Source: Anodontia alba (taxonomy: Eukaryota; Mollusca; Bivalvia; Lucinida; Lucinidae). From it: a stretch of 64,000 bases of DNA. Below, one piece after another: positions 10,141 through 20,535 of this stretch; positions within the stretch are counted from its first letter, which is position 1, and every line of letters begins with the position of its first letter. The stretch lies in contig OZ024823.1 of NCBI GenBank assembly GCA_964016985.1, positions 125,368,924 through 125,432,923 on the forward strand. The letters run 5' to 3'. The position numbers and the translations under genes were made by a program. The notes below the pieces were generated by a model. It was given only the letters and a program-made list of their open reading frames with translations, did not search any database and was not told the DNA's origin.

Positions 10141-10385
10141 TAGTCTGGCCCCAGACCCTTTCTTTATTTTTCTTTTCTTTTTCTTCTTTTTTATTTTTTA
10201 TTTATTTATTTTTTTTTTTGAGGGGACACAACACTTGTATAGCTTGTAGAATTTTTGTTTACTTCAGTCCCTTGGCTGTTCAGCCATAGGTAACTTGAAG
10301 TTGGATTAAAGAGGATCATGATAAAAAAAATAATGTAGAGAAAGAGAGAAATAGATATAAAACAAAAACGACTGGAGCCAGTCTA
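10141..10385 (+). mobile_element. hAT-like MITE, copy 2, with 9-bp target duplication
   Basis: Ends are TAGTCTGGCCCCAG and CTGGAGCCAGTCTA in inverted orientation. GCACAAATC occurs exactly on both sides (10132-10140 and 10386-10394), a direct repeat of 8-9 bp as made by hAT-type integration. The interior is T-rich on the left and holds AGGATCATGATAAAAAAA and ATGTAGAGAAAGAGAGAA blocks shared with copy 1 (1788-1960, opposite orientation). It has no coding capacity. Confidence 0.8.
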
Positions 10386-10619
10386 GCACAAATCAAATGA
10401 ATGTAATTTTTAAAACAGTGGTTTCGATTTTAAAGCTTAATTGATGTTGTTGTTTTAACACGTATCGATAATTATGTGTTAAAACAGATGAATAGTTTGA
10501 TGTTTATTTGTGTTCAGTGCTCTCTAGGCAGGTGCAGACGCTCAAAGATCTTTTATGACACGGTTATAAAAGAAACTTTTAAAACTTGTAAAACATTATG
10601 AACATAATTTATTCACACA

Positions 10620-10665
<46 letters not shown>

Positions 10666-11607
10666 TATATTTTGTAAATATTTAGATTATTTGTGTGTTG
10701 CTATTACTCACACAAAAATATATATTAGTTCAAAGATGATAGCCTTGATAAAGAGGGAAACCCTGAAACAATATGTTAGTTACTTCAAGATGGAAAGATG
10801 TTCATGTAAACTAAAGCCAGCGGCCAGTCAGCTGGACAGATCAGCCACATGTGGTAATAATGGCTTCTCAGTGAAGTATTTATCACCCTCACAAGTATTT
10901 AATGCCTATCACTGGGAAGTTTTCCAGAACTACCAAGTTCGGCCGGCTATTGCAAAATAATTCATACGGTGCGAAGGCACACAAAAGGTGTTTGTACTAG
11001 CCTAATGTAGAAATTACTATCTAATCAGATAGATACGTAAAGCATTTTATACAGTAGCTGCACATTATTTGACTCAATTATGCAAAAGTCTGTGAGCTTC
11101 AACATTAAACATTTACTTTAATATATAGTTATCTAGGATCAATAAACTAATTGCCATCTATCTGTATTTCTTTTTTTTCTTTTTTTTTTTTCTTTTTTTT
11201 ATATAATTTTTGGCTTGATATGATGCCGGTAATTATTACACAGATCGGTATGTAGTTAAACATAACAAAGAGGGAAATATAATACGAGCCCGACGTAGGA
11301 AAAGTGTAATTCAGACAGTCAGTATCGCCAAAGTTTCAGTGCACATTCTCAGGCCCTTAGTGAGTCTAATACTGTGATTATTTCAGTGAATAGTGCCCTT
11401 TGCCTGCAGTTTATATTGGTGAATAGCGAAGGTTCAGGCGAGACGGCGTGGATGCGCAGTCTCGCCAGAACCTATGCTGTACGCTTATGCAATAACGGCT
11501 GTTTTCCTGTGGCACGGCTCAATTTGCATTGCTTTAAGTAATGTTTATTGTTTGTATCTTTTGAATTCAATCTACACTTTAAAACTGTGTCATTCTTTTT
11601 TTTTCAG
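10386..11607. other. Mostly unassigned; (CA)n and a TIR-repeat relic
   Basis: (CA)n at 10613-10662. An open frame of about 80 codons follows (10717-10960), ending VRPAIAK; it is unrecognised and unsupported by splice sites. 11400-11535 holds GATGCGCAGTCTCGCC and a TGTGGCACGGCTCAATTT end, shared with 19330-19450 and 37510-37745, a worn DNA-element repeat. 11170-11201 is T-rich. Confidence 0.4.
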
Positions 11608-11714
11608 CTCACCATGCGACCTTCGTGTTTTGTGGGGGAAAATACCCTTGGAAGAAAGACATACGAGATCCGACTGAAGAAGAGAAACTGAAATACCGTG
11701 ACATCTTTCAGTGA
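11608..11714 (+). CDS. Candidate terminal coding exon, unknown protein
   Basis: A textbook acceptor (CATTCTTTTTTTTTCAG) ends at 11607. The exon starts with two bases completing a split codon and then reads HHATFVFCGGKYPWKKDI followed by RDPTEEEKLKYRDIFQ and a TGA stop (11712-11714). This charged, low-repeat peptide with a KYPWKKD core and a DPTEEE acidic patch is strongly protein-like. It does not overlap any repeat family seen here, unlike nearly every other open frame in the window. The following 600 bp could be its 3' UTR. The protein family is not recognised. Upstream exons of the same gene were not found between 9.9 and 11.6 kb, so they would be further left or outside the window. Confidence 0.5.
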
Positions 11715-12340
11715 CTATTCAGAAAGGCGGCAGATACGCATCCTTGTTTTAAGTGTCATACCTACGTACGTTCTGCGAATCGATGTGTGGTTCGATCATC
11801 TGGTTCGGCAACTTCCTTACTTTGAAATCACGAATTATTATACGTCCTTCTAGCAAGTCTGGCAGATGCTCGTGGCTTGGGAAATGATGGGGACTGAGTG
11901 CTGGTTATCCGCTTAGACATCCTAAATTAGCCCAGGAAAAATGTGGTTAAATTCATTAGCTGCCTCGCCTTAAGATGTTTACTTTGGCTTAGACTAGTAT
12001 ACAAACAATATACAAATATGTGTATAATAGAGCCACATTGTGCTCCGTCTACATTGTGCTCTCTCGAGGAACATTTTGCGTTCTTTGCATATATTTGGGC
12101 CTATTATGCATGCTACTTAAACAATATGTCCCCTAGCTGATGAGTTTCCATACGCTACCATGATATGATTATATGCCGTGTCTCCTCGACGTAGTATATT
12201 GTTTTATGGAGCACATTGTGGCTCTACATTGCTTGTATAGAACTTGGTTTCGAAGCCATCTTTAATACAAGACCAGATTCGAAGCCTTCTTAAATATGTA
12301 AAATGGTGCTAGATTCCAATAAATATCAAAGGATGATAAT
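11715..12340 (+). other. Possible 3' UTR of the 11608-11714 exon
   Basis: This tract follows the stop codon and contains an AATAAA hexamer at 12319-12324. An open frame at 11943-12140 shows no recognisable domain. Assignment as UTR rests only on position and the hexamer. Confidence 0.25.
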
Positions 12341-12669
12341 GGATGAAAGACATTTTGTCACCACAGGTGGGCACGAAACTGTGACAAACGTGGAAATAAT
12401 TTTGTAAAACGGCTATGCCATGTAGAATTTAATAGACGCAGTTAAATAACATAACTTCCATTTCTACTGACCATTGCTATATTAAGATCAGAATTTTGTT
12501 TTTAAAAGACATAAAAGTTGCGTTTGATTAGTACTTCAAGTATATAAAAGGACTACCTGTAAAGCATACAATCACATTTTGACTGTCAGCATGATACCTA
12601 ACTAAATGAAATGAACATTTTACTGCTTGCGAAATTGTATTGTATGGCAAGCTGTTTTGCTATTTATTA
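12341..12669. other. Unassigned
   Basis: No recognisable signal; AT-rich towards the right. Confidence 0.3.
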
Positions 12670-13283
12670 TGCAATGTAGATATATATTATATCAGATATC
12701 TTATATAGGATATAATATATTTCTTCTTTATCTTCCATCTTCTTTAGTAAATAAGATATCTTATATCCTATTTAAGATATTCAGATATCTTATATAGCAT
12801 ATAAGATATCTTTATTAACATATAAGATATCTAATATATATTAGATATCTGATATATTTCATATCTGATATATTAAATCAGATATCCGATTTAGAGAATA
12901 AATAGAAAAACTGTTTGCTGGGAAGCCGTTTTAGTAAGCCGTTCAAGTATTTATCATACATTATATCAGATATCTTATATCCTATATTAGATACCTTATA
13001 TACTATATAAGATATCTGATAAATGATATTAGATATCATTTTAATTCTACAAATAAGATCTCTTATATACCATATAAGACCTTATTTGTTAAATAAGATA
13101 CCATATCTTTTTATAGATATCTAATTATACTAATAAAGATATCTGATATACTTAATTAGATATCTTATTCAATTGAATAAATGAGATATCTTCTTTGGTA
13201 AATAAGATATCTTATATCCTATATGAGGTATTTTATATACTTTATCAGATATCTCATACAGCATATAAGATATCTTAAATGTC

Positions 13284-13371
<88 letters not shown>

Positions 13372-13570
13372 GACATTTAAGATATCTTATATGCTGTATG
13401 AGATATCTGATAAAGTATATAAAATACCTCATATAGGATATAAGATATCTTATTTACCAAAGAAGATATCTCATTTATTCAATTGAATAAGATATCTAAT
13501 TAAGTATATCAGATACTTTATATATTTGTATAAGATATCTGATATATGATATATTAAATCAGCTATCTGA
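12670..13570. repeat. GATATC/TATAAGATATCTTATA repeat field
   Basis: Dozens of overlapping AGATATCT and CTTATAT units, themselves palindromic, fill this AT-rich block. Composition is nearly pure A/T with periodic GATATC. It encloses the large inverted repeat annotated separately. Confidence 0.9.
13142..13513. repeat. Exact inverted repeat with (AT)n centre, 372 bp
   Basis: The left arm (13142-13284) and right arm (13371-13513) are exact reverse complements by direct comparison. For example CTGATATACTTAATTAGA on the left pairs with TCTAATTAAGTATATCAG on the right, and GTCAATTA with TAATTGAC at the inner edges. The symmetry centre is 13327.5. The roughly 86-bp centre is pure alternating AT. Similarity continues a few bases outside with one mismatch. 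It would extrude as a cruciform or fold as a perfect hairpin. An assembly foldback artefact is an alternative. Confidence 0.95.
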
Positions 13571-13620
13571 TTTATAGAATAAATAGTAAAAAGGTTTGAT
13601 ATAGTTTTGATCTCATAATG

Positions 13621-13870
13621 GGACGCCCGAATAGCTCAGTCAGTAACGCCTCTAGTTCGCGACAGTGTAGATACCTCTGCAGCACAGGTTATAATCATTC
13701 TGACGGCGCTAGCAAAGATGTCGAGTGATAAAGATATGTTCAATTACTCCTGCGTCGAAATGAGTATATGTTTTGTCTCTCGACTTCCGAGTCGCAGTGG
13801 TTTCATAGGGTATTTCCCGGCTGAATGCCGGGAACTATTCTGGCATTCACCCCACCATTAGATAATTGAA
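13621..13870 (+). mobile_element. tRNA-related SINE-like unit (weak)
   Basis: GCCCGAATAGCTCAGTCAGT resembles a tRNA 5' half with A box. About 60 bp later CAGGTTATAATCATTCTG sits where a B box would be, but it is degraded. The body contains CCCGGCTGAATGCCGGG, a small hairpin. No tail or target duplication was found, so family membership is uncertain. Confidence 0.4.
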
Positions 13871-13916
13871 TCTGTAGTATCAGATATTCAGTTTAGTTTG
13901 ACGTCTATCTTGCGGA

Positions 13917-14143
13917 GCCCCGTAGTCTAGTGGATAAGAGAGTTCACTCTTAATCTATATGGTTTCTCACCGCTGTGGTTCGAGCCTCGGTCAGGTCATA
14001 CGTGGGAAAGCCAAGTTATGCTTCCGAATGGTCAGGTGGTTTTTACCCTAGGTTCCCCGGTTTTCGACCACCTTTGATGAACGATCGGCTCGACATAAGT
14101 GAAATAGCCTTGAAAGGGCCGAAAAACCCAAATCAAAAAAAAA
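13917..14143 (+). mobile_element. tRNA-Lys-derived SINE, family S2, copy 1
   Basis: The head CCCCGTAGTCTAGTGGATAA with a CTCTTAATC anticodon-arm-like segment resembles tRNA-Lys(CTT). The B box is GGTTCGAGCCTC (13977-13988). The body carries GTGGGAAAGCCAAGTT, GAACGATCGGCTCGA and ATAAGTGAAATA, and the tail GGGCCGAAAAACCCAAATC ends in poly-A. Flanking direct repeats ATCTTGCGGA (13907-13916) and ATCTTACGGA (14144-14153) differ at one base, as expected of a target duplication. It matches 29307-29535 throughout. Confidence 0.9.
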
Positions 14144-15424
14144 ATCTTACGGACGCCTATATGTGGCATTACTGTTATGTGAAATGCTGTGTTTACTTTT
14201 GCGTCTATAACTTGTTACTTGTGTGTTTTTTGACTAATGAGTTTTGAGTTTTCGCTGCATGTACGAGTAAATCTTTAGGATTTTGAAAACAATGTTGGCT
14301 TTGATTTTACCTTTCTTATAAGTAAATATTGCAGACACACGCTTTTAGTTTCAAAAAAAAAAAAAAAAAAAAAAAAATGAACAACAAATATGGCTCTCGT
14401 GACATACGTCACATTACTACTAGGACGCACGACTATTCACTGGCATTTTGTTTCAAACAAAAGAACAAGAGAAACACATAACCCAAAACATAAAAGAAAG
14501 AAATCAAAATACAAAACACAAAACTCAAAATACAAAACATGAAATTCAGAAATGTTTATTTCTGTCATGGTATCTGAATTATCTTTGCACGATGGACCAG
14601 TGCAATATGGTTTTCAATGTCAGGGGTATAAATAGAAGCCAAGTTTTTCAGGTAATCTGCTCGTCGCCGTAACTCATCACACCAAAGCTGAACCATTACA
14701 TGTACAGTTATTAGCTTGAACAATTAGCTGATAATATGAATAACTTGTCATCTACTTATACTCCTGGCATATGAACCATATTGCACTAGCCTATCGTACA
14801 AAGATAAATTGAGGTTTGGGTTTCGTTTGGTAGTTTGACTTTAGCTTTAAATTTGTGATTTCACTTTTATGTTAAGTTTGTTTTTCGAAAAAAAAAAGGA
14901 AAAGATAACTAAGAAGCTACTGTACACTTATACGCTAGTACTTATGGTACATTATAGCAACGTTTTTTTTTTAGTAATTCTTTGAAAGTAAATGTGCATT
15001 TCTCGATTGTTTCGCATTGTAATCAAGATAACCTTCAAGCTGTTTTTTTTTTTTTTTCAAAATTCTATAATTCTACACGCAGAATGCAAAATTAAAATGT
15101 CAAAATACACAAGTCACAAATTAAGGCCACAAAAGTACAAACACCATTACAAAAACACAATGTCACAGAGGCTTCTATATTATCTGCAGTAAGATGGACT
15201 AAGGTTGTTCTTCTATTAATATGCTAAATTAATAACATTGCCTTTTAGTCCACAGATGTCCAGTTTTAAATTTTCATACATACTGACTTTTTACATTCGT
15301 TGGAACTTGATACGACATATTGTTTATGTGGCAGATCATCAAAATTCAAAGTCTGTATCATGTGTGTAGAAGGGCATTCAGGGTCTTCACAAAAACACAC
15401 TTATGCGACTTTGTGCCCATCACA
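14144..15424. other. Unassigned
   Basis: Poly-A at 14354-14377, ACAAAACACAAAACTC-type repeats at 14500-14545, and short A and T tracts at 14889 and 15043. No coding or element signal. Confidence 0.4.
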
Positions 15425-15560
15425 GCACAATTTTTTATATAGTAAAACTGAAGTGAGAAGGGGTAAACGTTATTCTACTATTTCTGCTCTAAAACTTAGA
15501 TTGTTGGTCATGGAAACAACAATGTATCTTTTGAGCAGAAATAGGAAAGATATCGCTATT
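15425..15560 (-). mobile_element. Old P1 fragment
   Basis: TTTATATAGTAAAACTGAAG, TATTTCTGCTCTAAAACTTAG and TTTTGAGCAGAAATAGGAAA (first 20 bases of each) align in order with the left part and second arm of inverted P1 copies, with the palindromic centre lost. The 98-codon open frame over it is therefore not a gene. Confidence 0.55.
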
Positions 15561-16094
15561 ATTCATGAGAAAATTACAGCCATAAAGACCCTATGATATC
15601 GAATTAGCGTGTTTTGTAATATTTGACACAACTGGCAGTGGTTCTGAATCATTTTATCTTTATTCTGGCTTTATCTGTGATTAACTGGTTACCAATGTTT
15701 ATTCATTTGGTGTTACAAAATGTGACATGGACGGAACACATACATGTTTTGAACCATAATGAAGGTGAGGAACTGAACGTAACTGAATAAAAGTTACATA
15801 GATAAAAGGAAAATTAAACATCTCAGTTGTCACCCTTACTTTCACTGTGGTTCATACATGTATTTGTTCCATCCACACTATTAGAATAGCGTGTACTACT
15901 AGTTCCGTAATGAAAGAACGATACATTTAACGCCTGGGCCCTACATATCGCCCAGAGACGTTAAATCTGCATTGAAATTTCGTTTGCCCTCTGTTTGTAC
16001 AATACTACCGATGCTATCGATGACTTGATAATCAAGTTATAAGAGCACATATAACTTCATGTTTTGTTAATCTTTATTTACATTAACCATGTAT

Positions 16095-16149
<55 letters not shown>

Positions 16150-16222
16150 TATAATTTAACACACACAAACACACACACACGTGTAAAATTGAATACACAC
16201 ACACACACACTAACACATGTGT

Positions 16223-16263
<41 letters not shown>

Positions 16264-17093
16264 TTGCAAAATATACTAGGAAGGAGCATTTCTTGCTATT
16301 TTAATAACTCAATACTTTTAGTTACAGTGGATACGCATTTACGAACAAATTCGAATTAATGTCGACAACATTGAATAGACTTTGACGCCATTACGCTGAA
16401 TAAACTTCGATTCATATTGCTGCAACAATGTGGTGATGGGTTTAACTGGTTTAAATTCCCCTTAAACCTAATGAACTGGGATTCTCTCGTCCAATAATAA
16501 CGGCTTTTTCGAGTGCTAGTCGAGAGCAGCCGCAAAATCTGCAGTCAAAAAACATATTAACCTTCGTAGAGCAGTTTAAGGGGAACGACTTCTGAATGTT
16601 GTTAGCTTATTGTTCATAGTGATCATCAATTTTAACGGTAATGGACTGGCATGGAACAGGGATTATTAAAAAAAAAATAAGTGATTTCATACTTCAAAAT
16701 GCCCTCGCTTATTCCGTTCCTACTTATATAGCGATGAACGTATAAACAATAAAACGTGAAACGATAATACCCCGCCACTATCATGTTTCGGGTAGATAAG
16801 TCTGTGAAAAATGGACGAAATTTGCCCATCAGCAACCCCAAACCAGGCCTCCGCAATATCAATGCACATACCAAAATTCATTGAATTTTACTGAAGTTAC
16901 ATGTATCGTCCGGAAATGAAAATACGGACGTACTGCTTGCATATAAATCTGTCAAAAAATAACGAAATTTGTCTATTAAAATTCCCAAACCAGATCTTTA
17001 CAATATCAATGTTCAGACCGAATTTGGTGAAAATCCATTGATATTTACTCAAGTTATCGTTCGGAAACAAAAATACGGATATATCCTCAAAAC
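15561..17093. other. Mostly unassigned, with (CA)n blocks
   Basis: Three CA blocks (16096-16144, 16164-16210, 16226-16262) are separated by AT-rich inserts. AACCAG(G/A)(C/T)CT(C/T)(C/T).CAATATCAATG occurs twice (about 16842-16864 and 16988-17010), a small direct repeat. Nothing else is seen. Confidence 0.5.
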
Positions 17094-17105
17094 ATAATGT
17101 TTATT

Positions 17106-17380
17106 GCCGGCCTCGGTGGCTCAGTTGGATGTGCTGTCCAACTGGAGACCAGGAGGTCGGCAACATTCTTTCGTGGAGATTGATCATGAAATATTTTCTA
17201 CGGTCATTCTCTCCCTTCCGCTGATTCAAGAAGGGCAGTTGTCAGTTTCTGTGCACAATACTGGTTAACCGCTTAGAGGACTAAGCCTGCCCAGAAATGT
17301 GTGGTTAGGTAAACTGACCGCGCTCGACATGGTCCTATTGGGTTGACTGGGCCGTAAAACCTCAACACAAACAAACAAAC
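17106..17380 (+). mobile_element. SINE family S1, full-length copy, B box deleted
   Basis: The head is GCCGGCCTCGGTGGCTCAGT. The body matches 1-266 and the tail reads GGGCCGTAAAACCTCAACAC then ACAAACAAAC. ATAATGTTTATT flanks both sides exactly (17094-17105 and 17381-17392), a 12-bp target duplication of the kind made by LINE-driven insertion. Compared with the copy at 1-266, the bases that would hold GGTTCAACCCC are missing between GAGGTCG and GCAACATTC. A deletion here removes the pol III B box, so this copy should be transcriptionally dead. Confidence 0.92.
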
Positions 17381-17486
17381 ATAATGTTTATTAATGCAAA
17401 TCCACAATAAAAGATGAAGTGACCTTCGACAGTGTCCAAAAATTTGTTCCAAAACTTCAAGTTTTTGGTGCTTATCCAAGAAAATG

Positions 17487-17990
17487 TTTGGGACTGTGCA
17501 CAAAAGTTAGTTTGTAAAGTTAAAGGAACAGACCGAAGAAGTTGTGTTGGGATCCTTCCCAAAACTAATTTGAAAACTTCACAGGATGGATACAAAACGA
17601 AAATGGGGATCATGCCCAAAACTAGTTTGAAAAGTTCTCGAGGAAAGTTTTGGGATCGTGCCCGAAAGCAACTTTGAATTATTCTCGGGATCGGTCCCAA
17701 ATGATCGTTTGGGATTGTGCCCAAACAAAATCTCGGGAACTTGGACAAATGATTTTTGGGATCGTGCCCAAAAGCAAGGTTAACACAATATAAAATGTAT
17801 TCCTTATCAAAAGCTGAAACAATTGCTATTTGGGATCGATCCCAAAACATGAACTTTTAATCGGAAGGTATTTCAATAGACTTCAATATTTTGGGATCGA
17901 TCCCGAAACGCATATTATATACACTTTAAACAGTCTATAATACATGTATTTATGATTCAAACATACTGTAAACAAGGGATCGTGCCCAAA
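17487..17990. repeat. Array of ten spaced palindromes, TTTGGGATCGTGCCCAAA type
   Basis: A roughly 18-bp inverted motif (TTGGGATC..GCCCAA and variants such as GGGATCGATCCC) occurs near 17487, 17547, 17604, 17648, 17685, 17708, 17753, 17829, 17889 and 17975. Spacing is 23-86 bp. The first four units also share a downstream AAAACTAGTTTGAAAAGTTC, so the array probably arose from tandem duplication. In later units the spacers have no common sequence while the palindrome remains. The 162-codon minus-strand frame across it (17362-17850) merely translates the repeats. Confidence 0.85.
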
Positions 17991-18406
17991 CTATAGCGAT
18001 TAGGAAAGTGTTTGTTCATATACATTTCTAATATTCACGTGTTTTTTGTATTTTTTGCAAGAAAATTATTGATATATTACCAGAAATATTTCAAATGTAA
18101 ATTTCGCAATCAGGAAAAAAATATTTTTTCACGATTTAAAATATTGTTTGTTATTTATTTATTTGAGACATGTCTCGAGAGAAAGGCTCTTTGGAGGCTC
18201 TGTCGAATCAATCTTTCAGTGCCCACGTCCGGCCGTTCAACGAGGCCAAATGCCTAATGTTTCCCCTTGACCTAACGCTTACGTGAGCGAATAGCAGAGG
18301 TGCTGGTGACACTGTGCGGATGCGCAGGCTAGACTGAACATTTGCTGTTTGCATATACTATAACGGTATCCCATGTCGCGAGTCATTAAATACTACGTTT
18401 TGAGAG
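17991..18406. other. Unassigned, one worn repeat
   Basis: 18295-18380 holds TGTGCGGATGCGCAGGCT, a piece of the GATGCGCAGGCT-containing DNA-element repeats. Nothing else. Confidence 0.35.
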
Positions 18407-18643
18407 TTCTGGCCCCGAGGTTATATTTTTCTTAATGCTCATGAAATTTGTTTTGTTTATAAATCTTAAACTACTGACAAAATTTTGAAACTTCTTTCAT
18501 ACTCAACTCACCTGAGCAAGCTCAGCTGAGTTGAGGATGAAAAAAAAATTTGATGTTTTGGTATTTTTATTTTTATGACCAAGTGAAATTTCATGCTCAT
18601 TTGAGTTGAGCATGATCAAAGTTTTATAACCTCGGGGCCAGAA
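18407..18643. mobile_element. TIR element, TTCTGGCCCCGAGGTTATA ends
   Basis: A 19-bp terminal inverted repeat: TTCTGGCCCCGAGGTTATA at 18407 and TATAACCTCGGGGCCAGAA at 18625-18643. Inside lie CTCATG-rich arms and an ACTCAACTCACCTGAGCAAG..CTGAGTTGAG hairpin. The diverged relative at 28530-28765 shares the CTCAATTCAGCTAAGCATGA motif and a TTTTATAACC end. Non-autonomous, superfamily unassigned. Confidence 0.75.
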
Positions 18644-20459
18644 ACCAAAATTTCGCCTCAGTTCTGTTCTGACAGCCATAAGTATTTTCAGGAATCCAGG
18701 CTTTTTATTCTACAGGGATTCGAGTTACAGCGAGGTTTACACCGAGGGTGATCCAAATATCTGACCTACATATCAGTGTCACCTTAGCAAACGTTATAAG
18801 TTTCACTTTGTTTTCATAAGCTAAGATGATTTCTGAAGGAACCCAATTTTACCTCATATAAAACTGTTCTGATAGATATAATCATTTTCAGGAAATAAGA
18901 CGTAACGAACAAAAAATGCCAAATGCTTTACATTTGCATCGCACCTCGAAAAAAACATGATTTTCGAGTATAATCGCATATACACATGCGCACGCTAATC
19001 AAGGACTTAGCTGTCTGCTCACATATATAAGATATTGTTAAATGTGTCTGTGAAAACACAGATCCGGATAAGACGGTACGAGTGCACTGGATTATCTTAA
19101 TTATACGCAAGTGCACTTCCTTCTTCGCTTTGCGTGGCTCAATTATAATGTTTTTAACAAACAGCTGCTCCATTCCTTTATTGTTTGTTTTGGTAAATGC
19201 CAGATAGTTGTAACTTGGGCCAAGTCTAGCGAAAATGTGCCTTCAGTCATATGTAAATTGTGCAGATTCCGATGATTCTGCACCCTCCGGACTGTGCAAT
19301 AAATATGTTTGTTTCCATGAATATAGTCAACAGTATTGAATGATTCTGTAAGCGAACAGCGAAGATACGGATCAGACTATCCAGACGAGCAGGCTGGTCG
19401 AGACCAACGATATTCATGAAGGCTGCTTTCTCATGGCACGGTTTATTTTATTTCTGCGATTACCATATTAACCATATATATTTGGACACTTTAATTCTTT
19501 ATTATACTTGTACTAAAAGGTAAGAAAAAAATTCCATTTCACTGCTTGCTGACTCGTCTAAAGACGAGGCATAGCGAACCTTGTAGACCTTATTTAGACG
19601 CCGCCTTCTGGGAATTCGCGGTTTGCTTTATCTTCTTACCATACTTGTTCTAAATCTTGACGAAGTCCATTAACAACATTTCGATGCCTTTAAAAATGTG
19701 CCTGATGAAGGACAAACAGTCTAGACCCTATTCAGCTCCTTTATTTGTGGCATCTGATATGTACCTACTCTGTTTGCGCTGGTCTGTCTGTATCGTTTCT
19801 GTCTTAACATCAAATATATAAGAATGGCTGGCAAACAGTGTACCTAAATCCTAATCAGAGGCCGCGTTCCGGTGGTATCTTGTTTCTGATTTTCGTCTAA
19901 ACAAATATTGGGAGGAATACATCACACTGAGTTGAGAATTCCAACGTGTCTCATATATCATGTAACATGTAGAATTTATATGGCATTTCCTGAATAAAAA
20001 TCAACACCTGACTGCTGCAAGGTACCTACTAGTCACACGCGCGACCTGTCCACAAGAAGCTACGATTTAATGAAAGCACATCATTTCGCTCTCGATGTTT
20101 ATGTATTAAAATATATAAATATATATGTTTGTCGACCCAAGTCAGACTGCGTTTAATTCATGCATATGAGAATCTCTGTGTTCCCTTTTAGTATAAATGT
20201 GCCCTTTTGATTGTCGCGGCTGAAACAAACTTTACACCTTGATGTTTTCTGATACGATAACATAGATCTGAGATACATTGTATGTACGAGCGATAAGATA
20301 CGCCTTCGATTTCTGTGACTCAAAAGGCGTTCGATTGTGCACGTAGAGTAAGGTTGGCATACACTGTATTTATTTGGAAGTTTATGAATTTAACAAAAGC
20401 ATCACAAATAGTATAATAAGATGTCTAGGAAAAGCCACTATCACCTCAGTAACCATAAA
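18644..20459. other. Unassigned, sparse repeat relics
   Basis: 19330-19450 matches the repeat at 31240-31370 and 11400-11535 (AATGATTCTGT.AGCG.ACA.CGAAG, end CATGGCACGG). 19826-19870 carries a piece of the GCAAACAGTGTA hairpin module. No exon-like signal was recognised. Confidence 0.35.
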
Positions 20460-20535
20460 ATGACGTAATATAACGTCGACTCGACGTCGCTACGACGTCA
20501 TGACGTTGCAGCGCGTCGGAGTGACGTTGTGTGTT
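20460..20535. other. Cluster of ACGT motifs
   Basis: About eight ACGT tetramers in 75 bp, including overlapping GACGTC and TGACGTT forms (for example CGACGTCATGACGTTGC). A second patch with ACGTTGAAACAACGTC lies at 21130-21170. The meaning is unknown: it may be a CRE/ATF-like motif cluster or a worn short repeat. Confidence 0.5.

Noticed and set aside
12670..13570. CRISPR-like or origin-like repeat array
   Set aside because: Repeats lack constant unit and unique spacers, the context is eukaryotic, and the pattern is an AT-rich palindromic satellite field.
13907..14153. A functional tRNA-Lys gene
   Set aside because: The tRNA-like head continues into a conserved body, tail and target duplication, and the cloverleaf arms do not close, so it is a SINE.
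15300..15596. 98-codon open frame as a gene
   Set aside because: Its second half overlaps a decayed P1 copy.
16067..16289. Open frames rich in CV repeats
   Set aside because: Translation of (CA)n microsatellites; the same applies to frames at 9000-9200, 10600-10670 and 53000-53100.
17362..17850. 162-codon minus-strand open frame
   Set aside because: It translates the GGGATCGTGCCC palindrome array; repeated FGHDPK/LGTIPN words follow the DNA repeat. No start context or domain.
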